From Brumimicrobium sp964585545 (GTDB taxonomy: Bacteria; Bacteroidota; Bacteroidia; Flavobacteriales_D; Crocinitomicaceae), in contig CAZPDT010000013.1 of the NCBI GenBank assembly GCA_964585545.1, positions 46,085 to 110,084 on the forward strand: a stretch of 64,000 nt of DNA, written 5' to 3'. The notes below the pieces were generated by a model. That model had not been told where the DNA came from. It did not search any database and saw only the letters and a program-made list of their open reading frames with translations. Shown one piece after another: positions 16,411 through 25,044 of this stretch. How positions within the stretch are numbered: position 1 is the stretch's first letter; each line of letters starts with the position of its first letter. Both the position numbers and the translations under genes were made by a program.

Positions 16411-17163
16411 TTAAAACCTCCATCCCAACCTTAGGGTAGATTGTACACCAATAAAAGCTTCTTTGTAAGCAGGCTGTACTCCTTTTATGTCAATTGGGGT
16501 AGCACCATCAATATGATAGGTCTTTACGCCATCTTTATGACTAATTGAGTTGTAATTGATGCCTAACTCAATACCTACATATACATTTTCAACAAAATAA
16601 AAGTCTGTTCCCAAACCAAGTGTGCCTCCAACAACAGTATAGCCACCTTCTCCTTTAAAACTCAAGTCTTCTGCATAATGATCTGCAATAAAAGGCAAAC
16701 CGAATTTTGGATCACCGTCATAATAATCAACAGCTTCTGCCTTTAAACTTCCAATACCTATGTTTAAGCCAATTGCAGCATAAGGATCTAATTTTTTCGT
16801 TCCTATAAAGTGATATTCAGCTCCCAATTGGAAATTAATTCCCATCCGTTTGATGTCGAGTGTTCCTACTCCTCCAGTTCCATCAGAGAACTCAGTGAAT
16901 TCATGGTGTTCAGACATTGCGTCACCCGACCCATCTCCAATTCCAACTTGTAACCGAATGGCCAAATTATTATTGATAAAGTAACGCGCTCTTAAAGCGG
17001 GAGAATTCCAATTAATTCCATTCTTATTGGCATTCATTATGGTTTCTATTGCCCATGGATTAGCATCAACAGGTTTTTCAACTTCTGCAAAAGTTTGTGC
17101 GTTTACATTGCTTCCCATTATAAAAGCAACGGCTAAGCATCCTGATAAAATTATTCGTTTCAT
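16411..17163 (-). CDS. Outer-membrane beta-barrel protein, paralogue 3
   Basis: This is the 250-residue third member of the tandem family. The signal peptide MKRIILSGCLAVAF...NVNAQ is followed by a barrel with strands LRARYFINNNLAIRLQVGIG, NFQLGAEYHFIGTKKLD, then GTDFYFVENVYVGIELGINY and the C-terminal STLRLGWRF ending in Phe. The segment YFINNNLAIRLQ resembles YFLSDNLAIRAKFRFGF of paralogue 2, showing common descent beyond the signal peptide. TACTTTTG at 17188-17181 on the minus strand is a good -7 element for its own promoter. It is shorter than the other two, probably by loss of long extracellular loops. Confidence 0.9.
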   Translation of the reverse strand: MKRIILSGCLAVAFIMGSNVNAQTFAEVEKPVDANPWAIETIMNANKNGINWNSPALRARYFINNNLAIRLQVGIGDGSGDAMSEHHEFTEFSDGTGGVGTLDIKRMGINFQLGAEYHFIGTKKLDPYAAIGLNIGIGSLKAEAVDYYDGDPKFGLPFIADHYAEDLSFKGEGGYTVVGGTLGLGTDFYFVENVYVGIELGINYNSISHKDGVKTYHIDGATPIDIKGVQPAYKEAFIGVQSTLRLGWRF

Positions 17164-17180
17164 ATTTTTAAGATTTAATT

Positions 17181-17188
17181 CAAAAGTA
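17181..17188 (-). promoter_or_regulatory. -7 element of paralogue 3
   Basis: TACTTTTG on the minus strand fits TAnnTTTG and lies 18 bases before the start codon. A clear -33 TTG is not seen. Confidence 0.45.
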
Positions 17189-17355
17189 ATGCCTATTGAC
17201 GTACTTTTTATTTATCCATCATTATAGTTTCCAATACTTTATTGTTAATAAGTATATTCTAATTGATATTGCTAAGATTTCAATTAATTTTCTTAATTTT
17301 AAAAAAGAATGCCGTACAATTCAATTTTTTATTGCAGGATTAATTCATTTAATTT

Positions 17356-18294
17356 ATGAAACTATTTTCTATATTGTGCTCAATTGTCTTACTGATTTCG
17401 TGTCAAAAAGAAAAACAATCCAAACAAAGTGTTGATGGATCTCACATTCAATATTTTGGGTTTACATTAATTGATACTTATTGGGATGACCCAACAGACA
17501 ATCAATCCAAAACAAATTATATTGATGAAGTTAATGATTTTACGAATATTGCCGATATTTTAGTTGTTTCTCCTTCAGACAATATCGTTGAGAGAATGAA
17601 CCAAATTAACAACTTGAACGTAAAAAATCTTCTGCATATTTCTGAACTCTTTTTTGAATGGATAGGGACTTCAAGTCCCTCTGGAAATGAATATGGTTTA
17701 CGTGCTGATTTTCAGTCAAGATGGGATGAGTTTATGATGTTAAACAATTTGCAAATTAATCAATATTTAATTGGGGCACTTTATATCGGAGAAGAGCCAA
17801 CATGGAATGGAATATCTTATGAAGAACTTAAATCTGCAACAAATTATATCAAATCGACCCTCCCCAATGTCCCAATAATGATTATTGAAGCCTATCCTGC
17901 TATTGCTCAACTTAAAATTCCAAATACTGTAGATTGGATTGGGTTTGACCATTATTTTATAAAGGATCCCCATTTGAATACGGCTTATTTAGAAGAGTTA
18001 AACACCTTAAAATCAAAATTTTCTACAAGTTGTCAAAAGTTAGTAATTCTAATGGATACCCATTATATAAGTGTGTTACATGGAGATTATGGTGGCATAT
18101 CGTTAAATGAAATGAAGGAAGTAGCCAACAGTTATTATGAATTGGCAAAATCCGAACCAAAAACTATTGCCGTTATTGGATATTTTTGGCCAAGTGGATT
18201 TGATGTTCCCAGCTCAATTGGAGCAAGGAATATGCCATATAGCGTACAAGAAAACTATCAACGTATTGGGAAAGAGATTAGTGGCAAACCCTAG
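17356..18294 (+). CDS. Glycosidase-like (TIM-barrel) lipoprotein
   Basis: This 312-residue protein begins MKLFSILCSIVLLISCQKEK with a lipobox ending at Cys16. The mature part reads like a small (beta/alpha)8 barrel: IADILVVSPSDNIVER, NVKNLLHISELFF, GALYIGEEPTWNGISYEELK with an acidic pair after strand 4, PIMIIEAYP, VDWIGFDHYFI after strand 6, and KLVILMDTHY, then AVIGYFWPSG near the end. The positions of the acidic residues (IGEEP, IEAYP, GFDHY) resemble retaining glycoside hydrolases, but I cannot assign a family or a substrate. It is divergent from paralogue 3. The next gene starts 185 bases further on. Confidence 0.8.
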   Translation: MKLFSILCSIVLLISCQKEKQSKQSVDGSHIQYFGFTLIDTYWDDPTDNQSKTNYIDEVNDFTNIADILVVSPSDNIVERMNQINNLNVKNLLHISELFFEWIGTSSPSGNEYGLRADFQSRWDEFMMLNNLQINQYLIGALYIGEEPTWNGISYEELKSATNYIKSTLPNVPIMIIEAYPAIAQLKIPNTVDWIGFDHYFIKDPHLNTAYLEELNTLKSKFSTSCQKLVILMDTHYISVLHGDYGGISLNEMKEVANSYYELAKSEPKTIAVIGYFWPSGFDVPSSIGARNMPYSVQENYQRIGKEISGKP

Positions 18295-18479
18295 TAGCTC
18301 TATCTATTGGATGGTTTTTTGTTTTTTCATCGGATTGAGAAGGTATTTACCATAGTTCCAATAGGCCATTTTCTTTTAATTATAATAGAACTTTTTATCG
18401 CAATTCATTCATCAGTTTCTATTTTAAAGTTCTACTTTTAAGGCTTTGATCAGAAAGTAGAAAATAGTAGAAAGATGTT

Positions 18480-20006
18480 ATGGTAAATCATTCAACAAAA
18501 ATAGAAAAGTACCAAGGCAGAGGTTGGGTGTTGTCTGCTCTTATGTTTACAACCATGCTTGCTGCAATGGATGCCACTATTGTATCTACTGCCATTCCTC
18601 AAATTGTAGGTGATTTAGGTGGTTTTTCACTATTTAGCTGGGTTTTCTCCATCTATTTATTGGCTCAAACTGTAACGATTCCGATATATGGGAAATTAGC
18701 AGATATTTATGGTCGCAAGCCAATTCTTATTATCGGAACGGTGATCTTCCTTATTGGATCTGCCACCTCTGCCCTTTCATGGAATATGGTTTCATTAATT
18801 GTATTTCGAGGAATACAAGGTTTGGGTGCAGGCTCAATCATGGCAACAGTTAATACAATTGCGGGAGACATCTACTCTATTAAGGAACGGGCAAAAATAC
18901 AAGGATGGCTCTCAAGCGTTTGGGGCATGGCGGCTATTGTTGGACCTACATTAGGAGGAACATTTGTTGAATACATCAATTGGCGTTGGATCTTTTTGAT
19001 CAATATTCCTATTGGAATCATTTCCATTGCGCTGCTCATATTGTTTTTCAAAGAGAAAGTTGTAAAAAAGAAGCACTATGTTGATGTACAAGGAGCTGTA
19101 TTGATCTTTTTAGCAGGAGGACTTATCATTTACACTTTAATGGAAGGTGGACAATCATGGGAATGGCTTTCAATAACAGGTATAGGGCTTGTTTCTTTAT
19201 CTGTCCTTCTTATTGGTTTTATTTTCTATATTGAAAAAAGAAGCCCTGAACCCATTTTACCTGCCTGGGTTTGGCGCAGAAAGATACTTTTAGGGAGTAA
19301 TCTTGCTGTGATTTTTATGGGTGCAATTATGCTCGGACCAAATATGTATCTGCCCATTTTTTCACAATCTGTTTTGGGACTAGGACCAATTGCAGCAGGT
19401 TTTGTTTTGGCAAGTATGAGCATCGGATGGCCAATTTCTTCCTCTTTCTCTGGTGTTTTTTATTTGAGAATTGGATTTCGAAATACAGCGCTAATTGGTA
19501 CATGTTGTATTGTTCTTTTTGCCTTGGTTTTTACAGCGCTCCCCTTTGATGCCTCAGTTTGGGTTGTTGTTGCCAATCAAGTGCTACTTGGTGCTGGATT
19601 CGGTTTGTTATCAACTTCTTCAATGGTGGGAATCCAATCTATTGTTCCTTGGGAAAAGCGTGGTGTCGTAACCAGCTCCAATATGTTTTCTCGATATTTG
19701 GGACAAAGTCTTGGTGCGGCCATTTTAGGTGGGGTTTTTAATCTGTCCATCTTAAAAGATTTAAAAAAAGCCCCGAGAGACATGAAGGAACATTTACCAA
19801 AAGTAAATGATGTTGTAGATACCCTTCAGTCTGGCAAGACCATTGAATCGATTAAAGAATATTTGATTCATGCTTTCTATACAGCCACTCACAATGTGTA
19901 TTTTGTCATGGCAATCTTTGGAGTACTGGCTGTATTGTGCCTGTTGTTATTACCGAGAAGATTTCCCATTGTAGATGAGAAAATTGATAAAGACATGAGA
20001 ACTTAA
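18480..20006 (+). CDS. MFS multidrug exporter, DHA2 (14-TM) family
   Basis: This is an inner-membrane drug:proton antiporter of the EmrB/QacA type. The 508-residue protein shows the DHA2 hallmarks: MLAAMDATIVSTAIPQI in TM1 (motif D1), GKLADIYGRKP between TM2 and TM3 (motif A), FRGIQGLGAGSI in TM4 (motif B), then WGMAAIVGPTLGG and WRWIFLINIPIGI in TM5-6 (motif C region). About 14 hydrophobic segments are visible. No EmrA-like partner or regulator is adjacent, so it probably works alone in the inner membrane. The start ATG at 18480 directly precedes the basic N-terminus, with no closer alternative. The substrate is unknown. Confidence 0.92.
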   Translation: MVNHSTKIEKYQGRGWVLSALMFTTMLAAMDATIVSTAIPQIVGDLGGFSLFSWVFSIYLLAQTVTIPIYGKLADIYGRKPILIIGTVIFLIGSATSALSWNMVSLIVFRGIQGLGAGSIMATVNTIAGDIYSIKERAKIQGWLSSVWGMAAIVGPTLGGTFVEYINWRWIFLINIPIGIISIALLILFFKEKVVKKKHYVDVQGAVLIFLAGGLIIYTLMEGGQSWEWLSITGIGLVSLSVLLIGFIFYIEKRSPEPILPAWVWRRKILLGSNLAVIFMGAIMLGPNMYLPIFSQSVLGLGPIAAGFVLASMSIGWPISSSFSGVFYLRIGFRNTALIGTCCIVLFALVFTALPFDASVWVVVANQVLLGAGFGLLSTSSMVGIQSIVPWEKRGVVTSSNMFSRYLGQSLGAAILGGVFNLSILKDLKKAPRDMKEHLPKVNDVVDTLQSGKTIESIKEYLIHAFYTATHNVYFVMAIFGVLAVLCLLLLPRRFPIVDEKIDKDMRT

Positions 20007-20093
20007 ATTGTTGCTTGTTACTTTTATACCTCCAAATTGTGGAAGCTCTAATTATTAGGTTCTTAACCTTGTTTACTGCTGAGGGTAAAAAAG

Positions 20094-20630
20094 TTAATTT
20101 TCAATCCATTCAATAATTTTTGGATCATTTGGTACTGTTTTTGAGTAGTAGACCCTTTCAAGCACACCATCACGACCAATTAAATATTTTTGGAAATTCC
20201 ACTTTATTTTAGTGTCTTTATAACCGTTTTGTTTTCCTGTTGTAAGATATTGATAGAGCGGACTAACATCGTTTTTCTTAACATGAATCTTTGCCATCAT
20301 AGGAAAAGTTACCCCATAATTTTTCTTACAAAACTCTGCTATTTCCTTATTGCTGCCTGGTTCTTGGTGCATAAAGTCGTTGGAAGGAAAACCCAATATA
20401 ACGAAACCTTTGTCTTTGTATTTTTCATAAATTGCTTGTAATTGCTCATACTGTGGAGTAAAGCCACACTCGGATGCTGTGTTGACAATCATTACCTTTT
20501 TTCCTTTGAAATTGGACAAACTAATGGAGTCTCCTGTAATTGTCTCTACTTTGAAATCATAAATTGTCTTTTCTTGAGAGAATAGAGTTGTTATTCCCAT
20601 GAACAAAATTGCTAATACTGTAGTTCTCAT
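20094..20630 (-). CDS. Glutathione-peroxidase-family thiol peroxidase
   Basis: The enzyme reduces hydrogen peroxide and organic peroxides, in bacteria usually with thioredoxin as donor. The 178 residues start with a signal peptide (MRTTVLAILFMGITTLFSQ), so it is exported to the periplasm. The catalytic tetrad is intact: Cys55 (NTASECGFT), Gln89 (FPSNDFMHQEPG), and Trp144-Asn145 (KIKWNFQKYL). Cys101 in EFCKKNYGV is the usual resolving cysteine of the non-selenium type. GDSISLSNFKGKKVMIVN is the thioredoxin-fold start. It converges with the MFS exporter, with 87 bases between them. The periplasmic location is inferred from the signal peptide. Confidence 0.94.
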   Translation of the reverse strand: MRTTVLAILFMGITTLFSQEKTIYDFKVETITGDSISLSNFKGKKVMIVNTASECGFTPQYEQLQAIYEKYKDKGFVILGFPSNDFMHQEPGSNKEIAEFCKKNYGVTFPMMAKIHVKKNDVSPLYQYLTTGKQNGYKDTKIKWNFQKYLIGRDGVLERVYYSKTVPNDPKIIEWIEN

Positions 20631-20851
20631 ATTTATTCGTTTTGTATAATTTTATTTCACTAAATTAATTCAATTTTAGGTTATTGCCGTTAAGTTAAGA
20701 AAAAATTCACACTTGACCTATGGTTTTTGTATTTAAATCCAAACTTATAAACTGTTTATGAGGAACCTTCTGATAAGTCAACATAGAAAATTGAACTTTC
20801 TTGCAAATAACTATTCTGTGTAAAGTTAAAAAGGCAAGAATAACAAGGGTT

Positions 20852-21388
20852 TTATCTATAAAAAAGGTTGATTTCAGTAGCACCCTTCCCATATTCTCTA
20901 AAATCGGCATCATAAAATTCCAAATTTTCTCTTCCAGCTAAAAAGTGACGCACTTCCGACTTTAAAACCCCCTCTCCAACTCCATGAATTACTATTAACT
21001 TGCGAATATGCTTCTCTCTGGCTTCGGTGTAGCAATGTTTAAATGCGTACAATTGACGAGTTAATATCTGATTGTTTGACAGACCTTGTTCACTGTCCAT
21101 AATCATGTGAGAATGTAAATCTATCTCCCATGTTCCATTCTGCTTGTTCACCCCTCTTGGGCGTGTTTGTCCAGCATTGGGCACTTCAAGAAGCTCATGA
21201 AGAGCATCATCTTTTTGCGTTATTGAAATGTCCTCGTTATAGATTTTAACCAACTCTTTTTCAAGTATTTCACGGTCAAACCCTGTTTCATCGAGGACGA
21301 TTACGACTTCATCATTGATATAAGACTGGATTGTTCCTTCACCAGTTTCATTAAGAAAACTGATTCTTTCACCTACTTTGAAACGCAT
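20852..21388 (-). CDS. Smr-domain protein
   Basis: This 178-residue protein has two parts. Residues 1-50 form a small beta domain (MRFKVGERISFLNETGEGTI, DEVVIVLDETGF). Residues about 88-178 form an Smr domain, the nuclease-like fold at the C-terminus of MutS2: TWEIDLHSHMI with the DLH motif, then KLIVIHGVGEGVLKSEVRHF with HG-x-G, and ending ATEINLFY. The N-terminal part resembles the first portion of Bacteroidota DUF2027 proteins that carry an Smr domain. Known Smr proteins cut branched DNA or RNA on stalled ribosomes; which applies here is unknown. The start overlaps the M50 protease gene by 20 bases. Confidence 0.85.
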   Translation of the reverse strand: MRFKVGERISFLNETGEGTIQSYINDEVVIVLDETGFDREILEKELVKIYNEDISITQKDDALHELLEVPNAGQTRPRGVNKQNGTWEIDLHSHMIMDSEQGLSNNQILTRQLYAFKHCYTEAREKHIRKLIVIHGVGEGVLKSEVRHFLAGRENLEFYDADFREYGKGATEINLFYR

Positions 21389-22319
21389 GAACTATCAAAT
21401 TAAAATCAATTGACATTACTGCATAAATTGACAAAAAAATACTTCCTGCCCAAAGCAACATCATAAATATTTTAAACAATACAGAAGCATCTTTTTTGGT
21501 AGGAGGAAATAAAACTCCATTGACCTGTTTTGCCATCAATTGATTGTATTTTTCCTCTCCGTTATGCTCTCTTATTTCTTCTAAAACTGGAGTATGTTCA
21601 AGAATAATCTTTGTGATTTTTGAATAGGTTTTATTGGAAATCTCTTCATAATTTGCTTCGTATTTAATTTTATCAAGCTTCATTTCTTTATGAATTAAAT
21701 ACATCTTGTGTTTGTTTTTAACGCGAAACCCTAATAATAATCCAAAGATGATAATGATCCAAGAGTTAAAGTAAATTCCTGATAATGCTATGACTAGAGA
21801 AGATGCAATCGCAAAAATTAATTGTGTAAATTCGAACCTGTTAAAAAATAAAACACGCATTAATTGACCGCCATCTAAAGGGTCTACAGGCACTAAATTC
21901 AATACGTTGAGCAAAATTAAAATCAGTCCCAATTGAATGGACAAATCCATGGGTCCTATCCATCCAAAAAGCAAGAGCGACACCCCTAAAAGTATACCTG
22001 GCAACGGTCCTGCCATAATCATTATTGCACTTTGTATTTGTGAATATTCCTTTTTTCTGCCTGAAACCATTGCGCCCATAAATGGAATAAAAAGCATATT
22101 TAAATCTTTGTACTTGAACACTTTCATCATAAGATAGTGACCAAATTCGTGAAGAAGCAAAGCGCCTAACAATATGGATATCAAATAGTAATCATCTACA
22201 ATAAAAGAAAATGTAATCACAAAAAGAACAATAGACAGAATGGTAATAGAAATATGTTTTCTATTCTGCTGCCGAATTAGAATAGGCTTTTCAGGATATG
22301 CTGATTCAAATTCCTCCAT
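21369..22319 (-). CDS. Site-2-protease-like M50 family membrane metallopeptidase
   Basis: This is an intramembrane zinc protease of the M50 family, about 316 residues. The zinc ligands are the HEFGH motif (LGALLLHEFGHYLMM) and the Asp of PVDPLDGGQLMRV, where NLVP-D-LDGG is the canonical second motif. Between them lies the conserved MIMAGPLPGILLG helix. Five to six membrane segments are visible, and one more at the C-terminal end (IFMMLLWAGSIFLS). The start at 22319 (MEEFES) is preferred over 22331, because the extra four codons add nothing recognisable. No PDZ domain or CBS domain is present. Substrates are unknown; the coupling to the Smr gene suggests co-expression only. Confidence 0.9.
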   Translation of the reverse strand: MEEFESAYPEKPILIRQQNRKHISITILSIVLFVITFSFIVDDYYLISILLGALLLHEFGHYLMMKVFKYKDLNMLFIPFMGAMVSGRKKEYSQIQSAIMIMAGPLPGILLGVSLLLFGWIGPMDLSIQLGLILILLNVLNLVPVDPLDGGQLMRVLFFNRFEFTQLIFAIASSLVIALSGIYFNSWIIIIFGLLLGFRVKNKHKMYLIHKEMKLDKIKYEANYEEISNKTYSKITKIILEHTPVLEEIREHNGEEKYNQLMAKQVNGVLFPPTKKDASVLFKIFMMLLWAGSIFLSIYAVMSIDFNLIVHAFQSR

Positions 22320-22381
22320 TATTGAAAACAAATTTAAAGTAATTATATAATATACACAAATTAATATTAATTTCGTAGGCT

Positions 22382-23032
22382 ATGATTCAGACCAAGAACA
22401 TCACGAAGTCCTATGCCCATGTGGAGGTTTTAAAAGGGATTGACCTTTCTGTTGATGAAGGTGAGCTCATTACCATTGTGGGGGCTTCTGGTGCTGGAAA
22501 GACTACATTGCTCCAAATTCTTGGTACTCTCGAAAAGCCTGATGCTGGAGAATATTATGTTAAGGAACAACAACCCTTTAAATTGTCGCAAAAACAATTG
22601 GCACAATTCAGAAATAAATCAATTGGATTTGTATTTCAATTCCATCAATTACTCCCAGAGTTTTCAGCACTTGAAAATGCTATTTTACCCGCCTTAATTG
22701 GAGGTGTATATAAACAAGTTGCTGAGAAAAGAGCAAAAGAATTGTTTTCTTTCCTTAATTTAAACAATAGAGATGGTCATCGCCCCTCGGAACTGTCTGG
22801 AGGTGAACAACAAAGAGTTGCTGTAGCGAGGGCTTTAATTAATGACCCCCAAGTTATTCTGGCAGACGAACCTTCGGGTAATTTGGATACTAAAAATTCT
22901 GAAGAACTCCACCAATTGTTCTTTAGTCTAAGGGAAAACTTTGGACAAACTTTTATTATTGTTACACACAATACTCAATTGGCCGACATCTCGGATCGTA
23001 AATTAGAAATGGCTGATGGTCGATTCATTTGA
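22382..23032 (+). CDS. lolD: ABC transporter ATP-binding protein, LolD-like
   Basis: This 216-residue ATPase is of the MacB/LolD group. Walker A is GASGAGKTT at residues 34-42, the signature LSGGEQQRVAVARAL starts at 137, and Walker B with the catalytic Glu is VILADEPSGNLD at 158-168. FQFHQLLPEFSALENA is typical of LolD, which powers release of lipoproteins from the inner membrane by LolCE. No permease gene is adjacent, so the assignment to lipoprotein transport rests on the protein alone, and a MacB-type partner is possible. TAATTTCG at 22368-22375 is a near-consensus -7 element seven bases before the ATG. It is divergent from the M50 protease. Confidence 0.88.
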   Translation: MIQTKNITKSYAHVEVLKGIDLSVDEGELITIVGASGAGKTTLLQILGTLEKPDAGEYYVKEQQPFKLSQKQLAQFRNKSIGFVFQFHQLLPEFSALENAILPALIGGVYKQVAEKRAKELFSFLNLNNRDGHRPSELSGGEQQRVAVARALINDPQVILADEPSGNLDTKNSEELHQLFFSLRENFGQTFIIVTHNTQLADISDRKLEMADGRFI

Positions 23033-23182
23033 TTTACAGTAATATATAATTTCAAAATTGAATATCAATAAATGCTGTTTGACTGAATTTTTATGGTTGT
23101 AAATTCATTTTTTACGTTTTATTGTTATAAGTAAAAAACCTTTATTTTTACGCCCAATAAAACTTTAGATTATGTTTATACA

Positions 23183-24160
23183 ATGAAAATTGGGATAACT
23201 GGAGCATCAGGACATCTAGGAACAGCTATTTGTAAATTATTACTCGAAAAAGGGCATGAAGTCATTGCGTTTGTACACAACAATGTAAACGCTTTAGAAG
23301 AGCTCCCTATAGCAATGATTAAAGGCGATTTATTGGATTGCGTTTCCTTAAGAACATTTATATCAAAATGCGACACCATCATTCATGCGGCAAGTCAAAT
23401 CGAATTAAGTTATAAGTTTAATCAAAAACTATACGATATTAACGTTATTGGTACAAAAAACGTTCTCGAAATCGCGAAACAAGAAAAAATAACGAAGCTA
23501 ATTTACATCAGTTCGATTCATGTTTATAAGCAGAAACCTTATGATAAAGTTTTGGATGAAAATCGATCATTTATTTCGAATGGAGCTGTTTTTTACGACC
23601 AAACGAAGAAAGATGCTCATATATTAGCTCAAAAAGCAGCTAAAAATGGTCAAAATGTAGTCATTGTATGCCCCTCTGCAGTTCTTGGCCCTCACGACCA
23701 CAAACCTTCAAAACTAGGAAAGGCTGTTATCGATATTTATAAAGGAAAGATTCCTGCTGTTGTTAAAGGTGGATTTGATTTTGTTGATGTTAGAGACATC
23801 GCAAAAGGTACTATTGCGGCCATACAAAAAGGACGTTCAGGAGAGACTTATATACTGGGCGGACAATACAATACCGTTAAAACATTTGCCGAATATATAT
23901 TGGAAATTAAAGGTTCTAAGCGACGTATAATTACATTTCCATTTGCAGGAGCATACGCTGGACTGCCTATTATTAAGGCTATTTCCTACATCACAAGAAA
24001 GCCACCGATTTATGACCGACTTTACATTGATATTCTCAAAGATGGAAACAAAGTGACCTCTTCTTCTAAAGCCCAAAAGGAACTAGACTACACAACTCGA
24101 CCGCTAAAGGAAACATTACAAGACACTATTAATTGGTTCAAAGAACGGCAAAAAATTTAA
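23183..24160 (+). CDS. Extended SDR, NAD-dependent epimerase/dehydratase or 3-beta-HSD-like
   Basis: This is a 325-residue oxidoreductase. The Rossmann motif is ITGASGHLGTAI at residues 4-15. The catalytic triad is likely Ser in IYISSIHVY and Tyr/Lys in FYDQTKKDA (Y-xxx-K spacing). VVIVCPSAVLGPHD and FDFVDVRDIAKGTIAAIQKG are typical of dihydroflavonol-reductase, 3-beta-hydroxysteroid-dehydrogenase and HpnA-type extended SDRs rather than nucleotide-sugar epimerases. The gene is followed after only two bases by an SRD5A-family membrane reductase, so the pair probably act in sequence on the same lipid-like alcohol or ketone. TATTTTTA at 23143-23150 may be the -7 element. Confidence 0.88.
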   Translation: MKIGITGASGHLGTAICKLLLEKGHEVIAFVHNNVNALEELPIAMIKGDLLDCVSLRTFISKCDTIIHAASQIELSYKFNQKLYDINVIGTKNVLEIAKQEKITKLIYISSIHVYKQKPYDKVLDENRSFISNGAVFYDQTKKDAHILAQKAAKNGQNVVIVCPSAVLGPHDHKPSKLGKAVIDIYKGKIPAVVKGGFDFVDVRDIAKGTIAAIQKGRSGETYILGGQYNTVKTFAEYILEIKGSKRRIITFPFAGAYAGLPIIKAISYITRKPPIYDRLYIDILKDGNKVTSSSKAQKELDYTTRPLKETLQDTINWFKERQKI

Positions 24161-24162
24161 TT

Positions 24163-24918
24163 ATGACATTTTATCAATACGCGACTTTTACATGGCTCTG
24201 GATAGGGATTGCAGCAATAATTTTTGTTGTACTGTTATTCATTACAGCGCCTTATGGGAGACATACCAAATCAACGTGGGGACCTTTAATTAACAATAAA
24301 TTAGGGTGGTTCATTATGGAGTTTTTCCTGTTGATTGTTCTGTTTTATTTCATTATTACTGGGGAAAATGAACAATCTATTGTCAATTGGATCATCATAG
24401 GACTGATCAGTGCCCATTACCTCAATCGAAGTTTAATTTTTCCTTTAAGAATTAAAACAAAAGGAAAGAAAATGCCTGTTGTTATTGTAATTATGGCACT
24501 TGGGTTTAACTTGAGTAATGGTTTTCTTTTTGGTTATTATCTCGGTAATTTTAAAGTCTATACAATTGATTGGCTATCATCACCCGAGTTTATTACAGGG
24601 AGCATCATTTTTATTGCTGGTGCTGTAATCAATAAACATTCAGATACTGTACTCATTAGCTTGCGCAAACCCAATGAAACAAGTTATAAAATCCCTCAAG
24701 GAGGATTGTTTAAATACATCAGTTGTCCCAATTTATTTGGAGAAGTCATAGAATGGTTGGGATTTGCCATTCTTACGTGGAGTTTACCGGGCTTAGCATT
24801 TTTTATATGGACCTTTGCCAACCTTGTCCCCCGAGCTATTGCTCATCACAAATGGTACCTCAATCATTTTGAAAACTATCCAAAGAAGCGCAAAGCTGTT
24901 TTCCCTTATTTGTGGTGA
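24163..24918 (+). CDS. Steroid 5-alpha-reductase (SRD5A) family membrane enzyme
   Basis: The family reduces a carbon-carbon double bond next to a carbonyl with NADPH. In eukaryotes members act on steroids, polyprenal and enoyl-CoA. The 251-residue protein has six to seven hydrophobic segments and an intact C-terminal NADPH-binding signature: YKIPQGGLFKYISCPNLFGE, then EWLGFAIL, NLVPRAIAHHKWYLNHFENY and the terminal KAVFPYLW. ITAPYGRHTK near residue 30 is also conserved in the family. An in-frame ATG at 24133 lies inside the preceding gene, so 24163 is chosen. Sterols are unusual in Bacteroidota, so a prenyl or other lipid substrate seems likelier. Confidence 0.92.
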   Translation: MTFYQYATFTWLWIGIAAIIFVVLLFITAPYGRHTKSTWGPLINNKLGWFIMEFFLLIVLFYFIITGENEQSIVNWIIIGLISAHYLNRSLIFPLRIKTKGKKMPVVIVIMALGFNLSNGFLFGYYLGNFKVYTIDWLSSPEFITGSIIFIAGAVINKHSDTVLISLRKPNETSYKIPQGGLFKYISCPNLFGEVIEWLGFAILTWSLPGLAFFIWTFANLVPRAIAHHKWYLNHFENYPKKRKAVFPYLW

Positions 24919-25038
24919 AAGGATGTTGCGCAAAACAAAAAAAAATGTTAAATTTGAAGTAGATAGAATTCAACTAGGGTGTACAAAGCCAACAAATGGT
25001 TGGTATCCTTGTAGTCTGATGGTAGGGATAAACAAGTT
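24919..25038. other. Accessory scar, left part; short unassigned frame
   Basis: A 42-codon frame (24924-25052) starts with ATG just after the SRD5A gene and ends in WAS. It carries no recognisable family and crosses the palindromic site at 24988-25044. I regard it as non-coding or as the tail of a degraded gene. Confidence 0.35.
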
Positions 25039-25044
25039 GTGGGC
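24988..25044. repeat. 57-bp imperfect palindrome resembling an integron attC site
   Basis: The outer arms GCCAACAA (24988-24995) and TTGTGGGC (25037-25044) pair at seven of eight positions. The inner arms TATCC (25004-25008) and GGATA (25026-25030) pair perfectly, and CCAAC/GTTGG forms a small side hairpin. Nested, asymmetric inverted repeats with AAC on the left and GTT on the right are the layout of attC sites, whose minimum size is near this length. The core triplets fit RYYYAAC and GTTRRRY only imperfectly, and no integrase is in the window. From memory, similar GTTGTGGGCAAGC stretches recur between genes in other Flavobacteriia. Confidence 0.35.
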
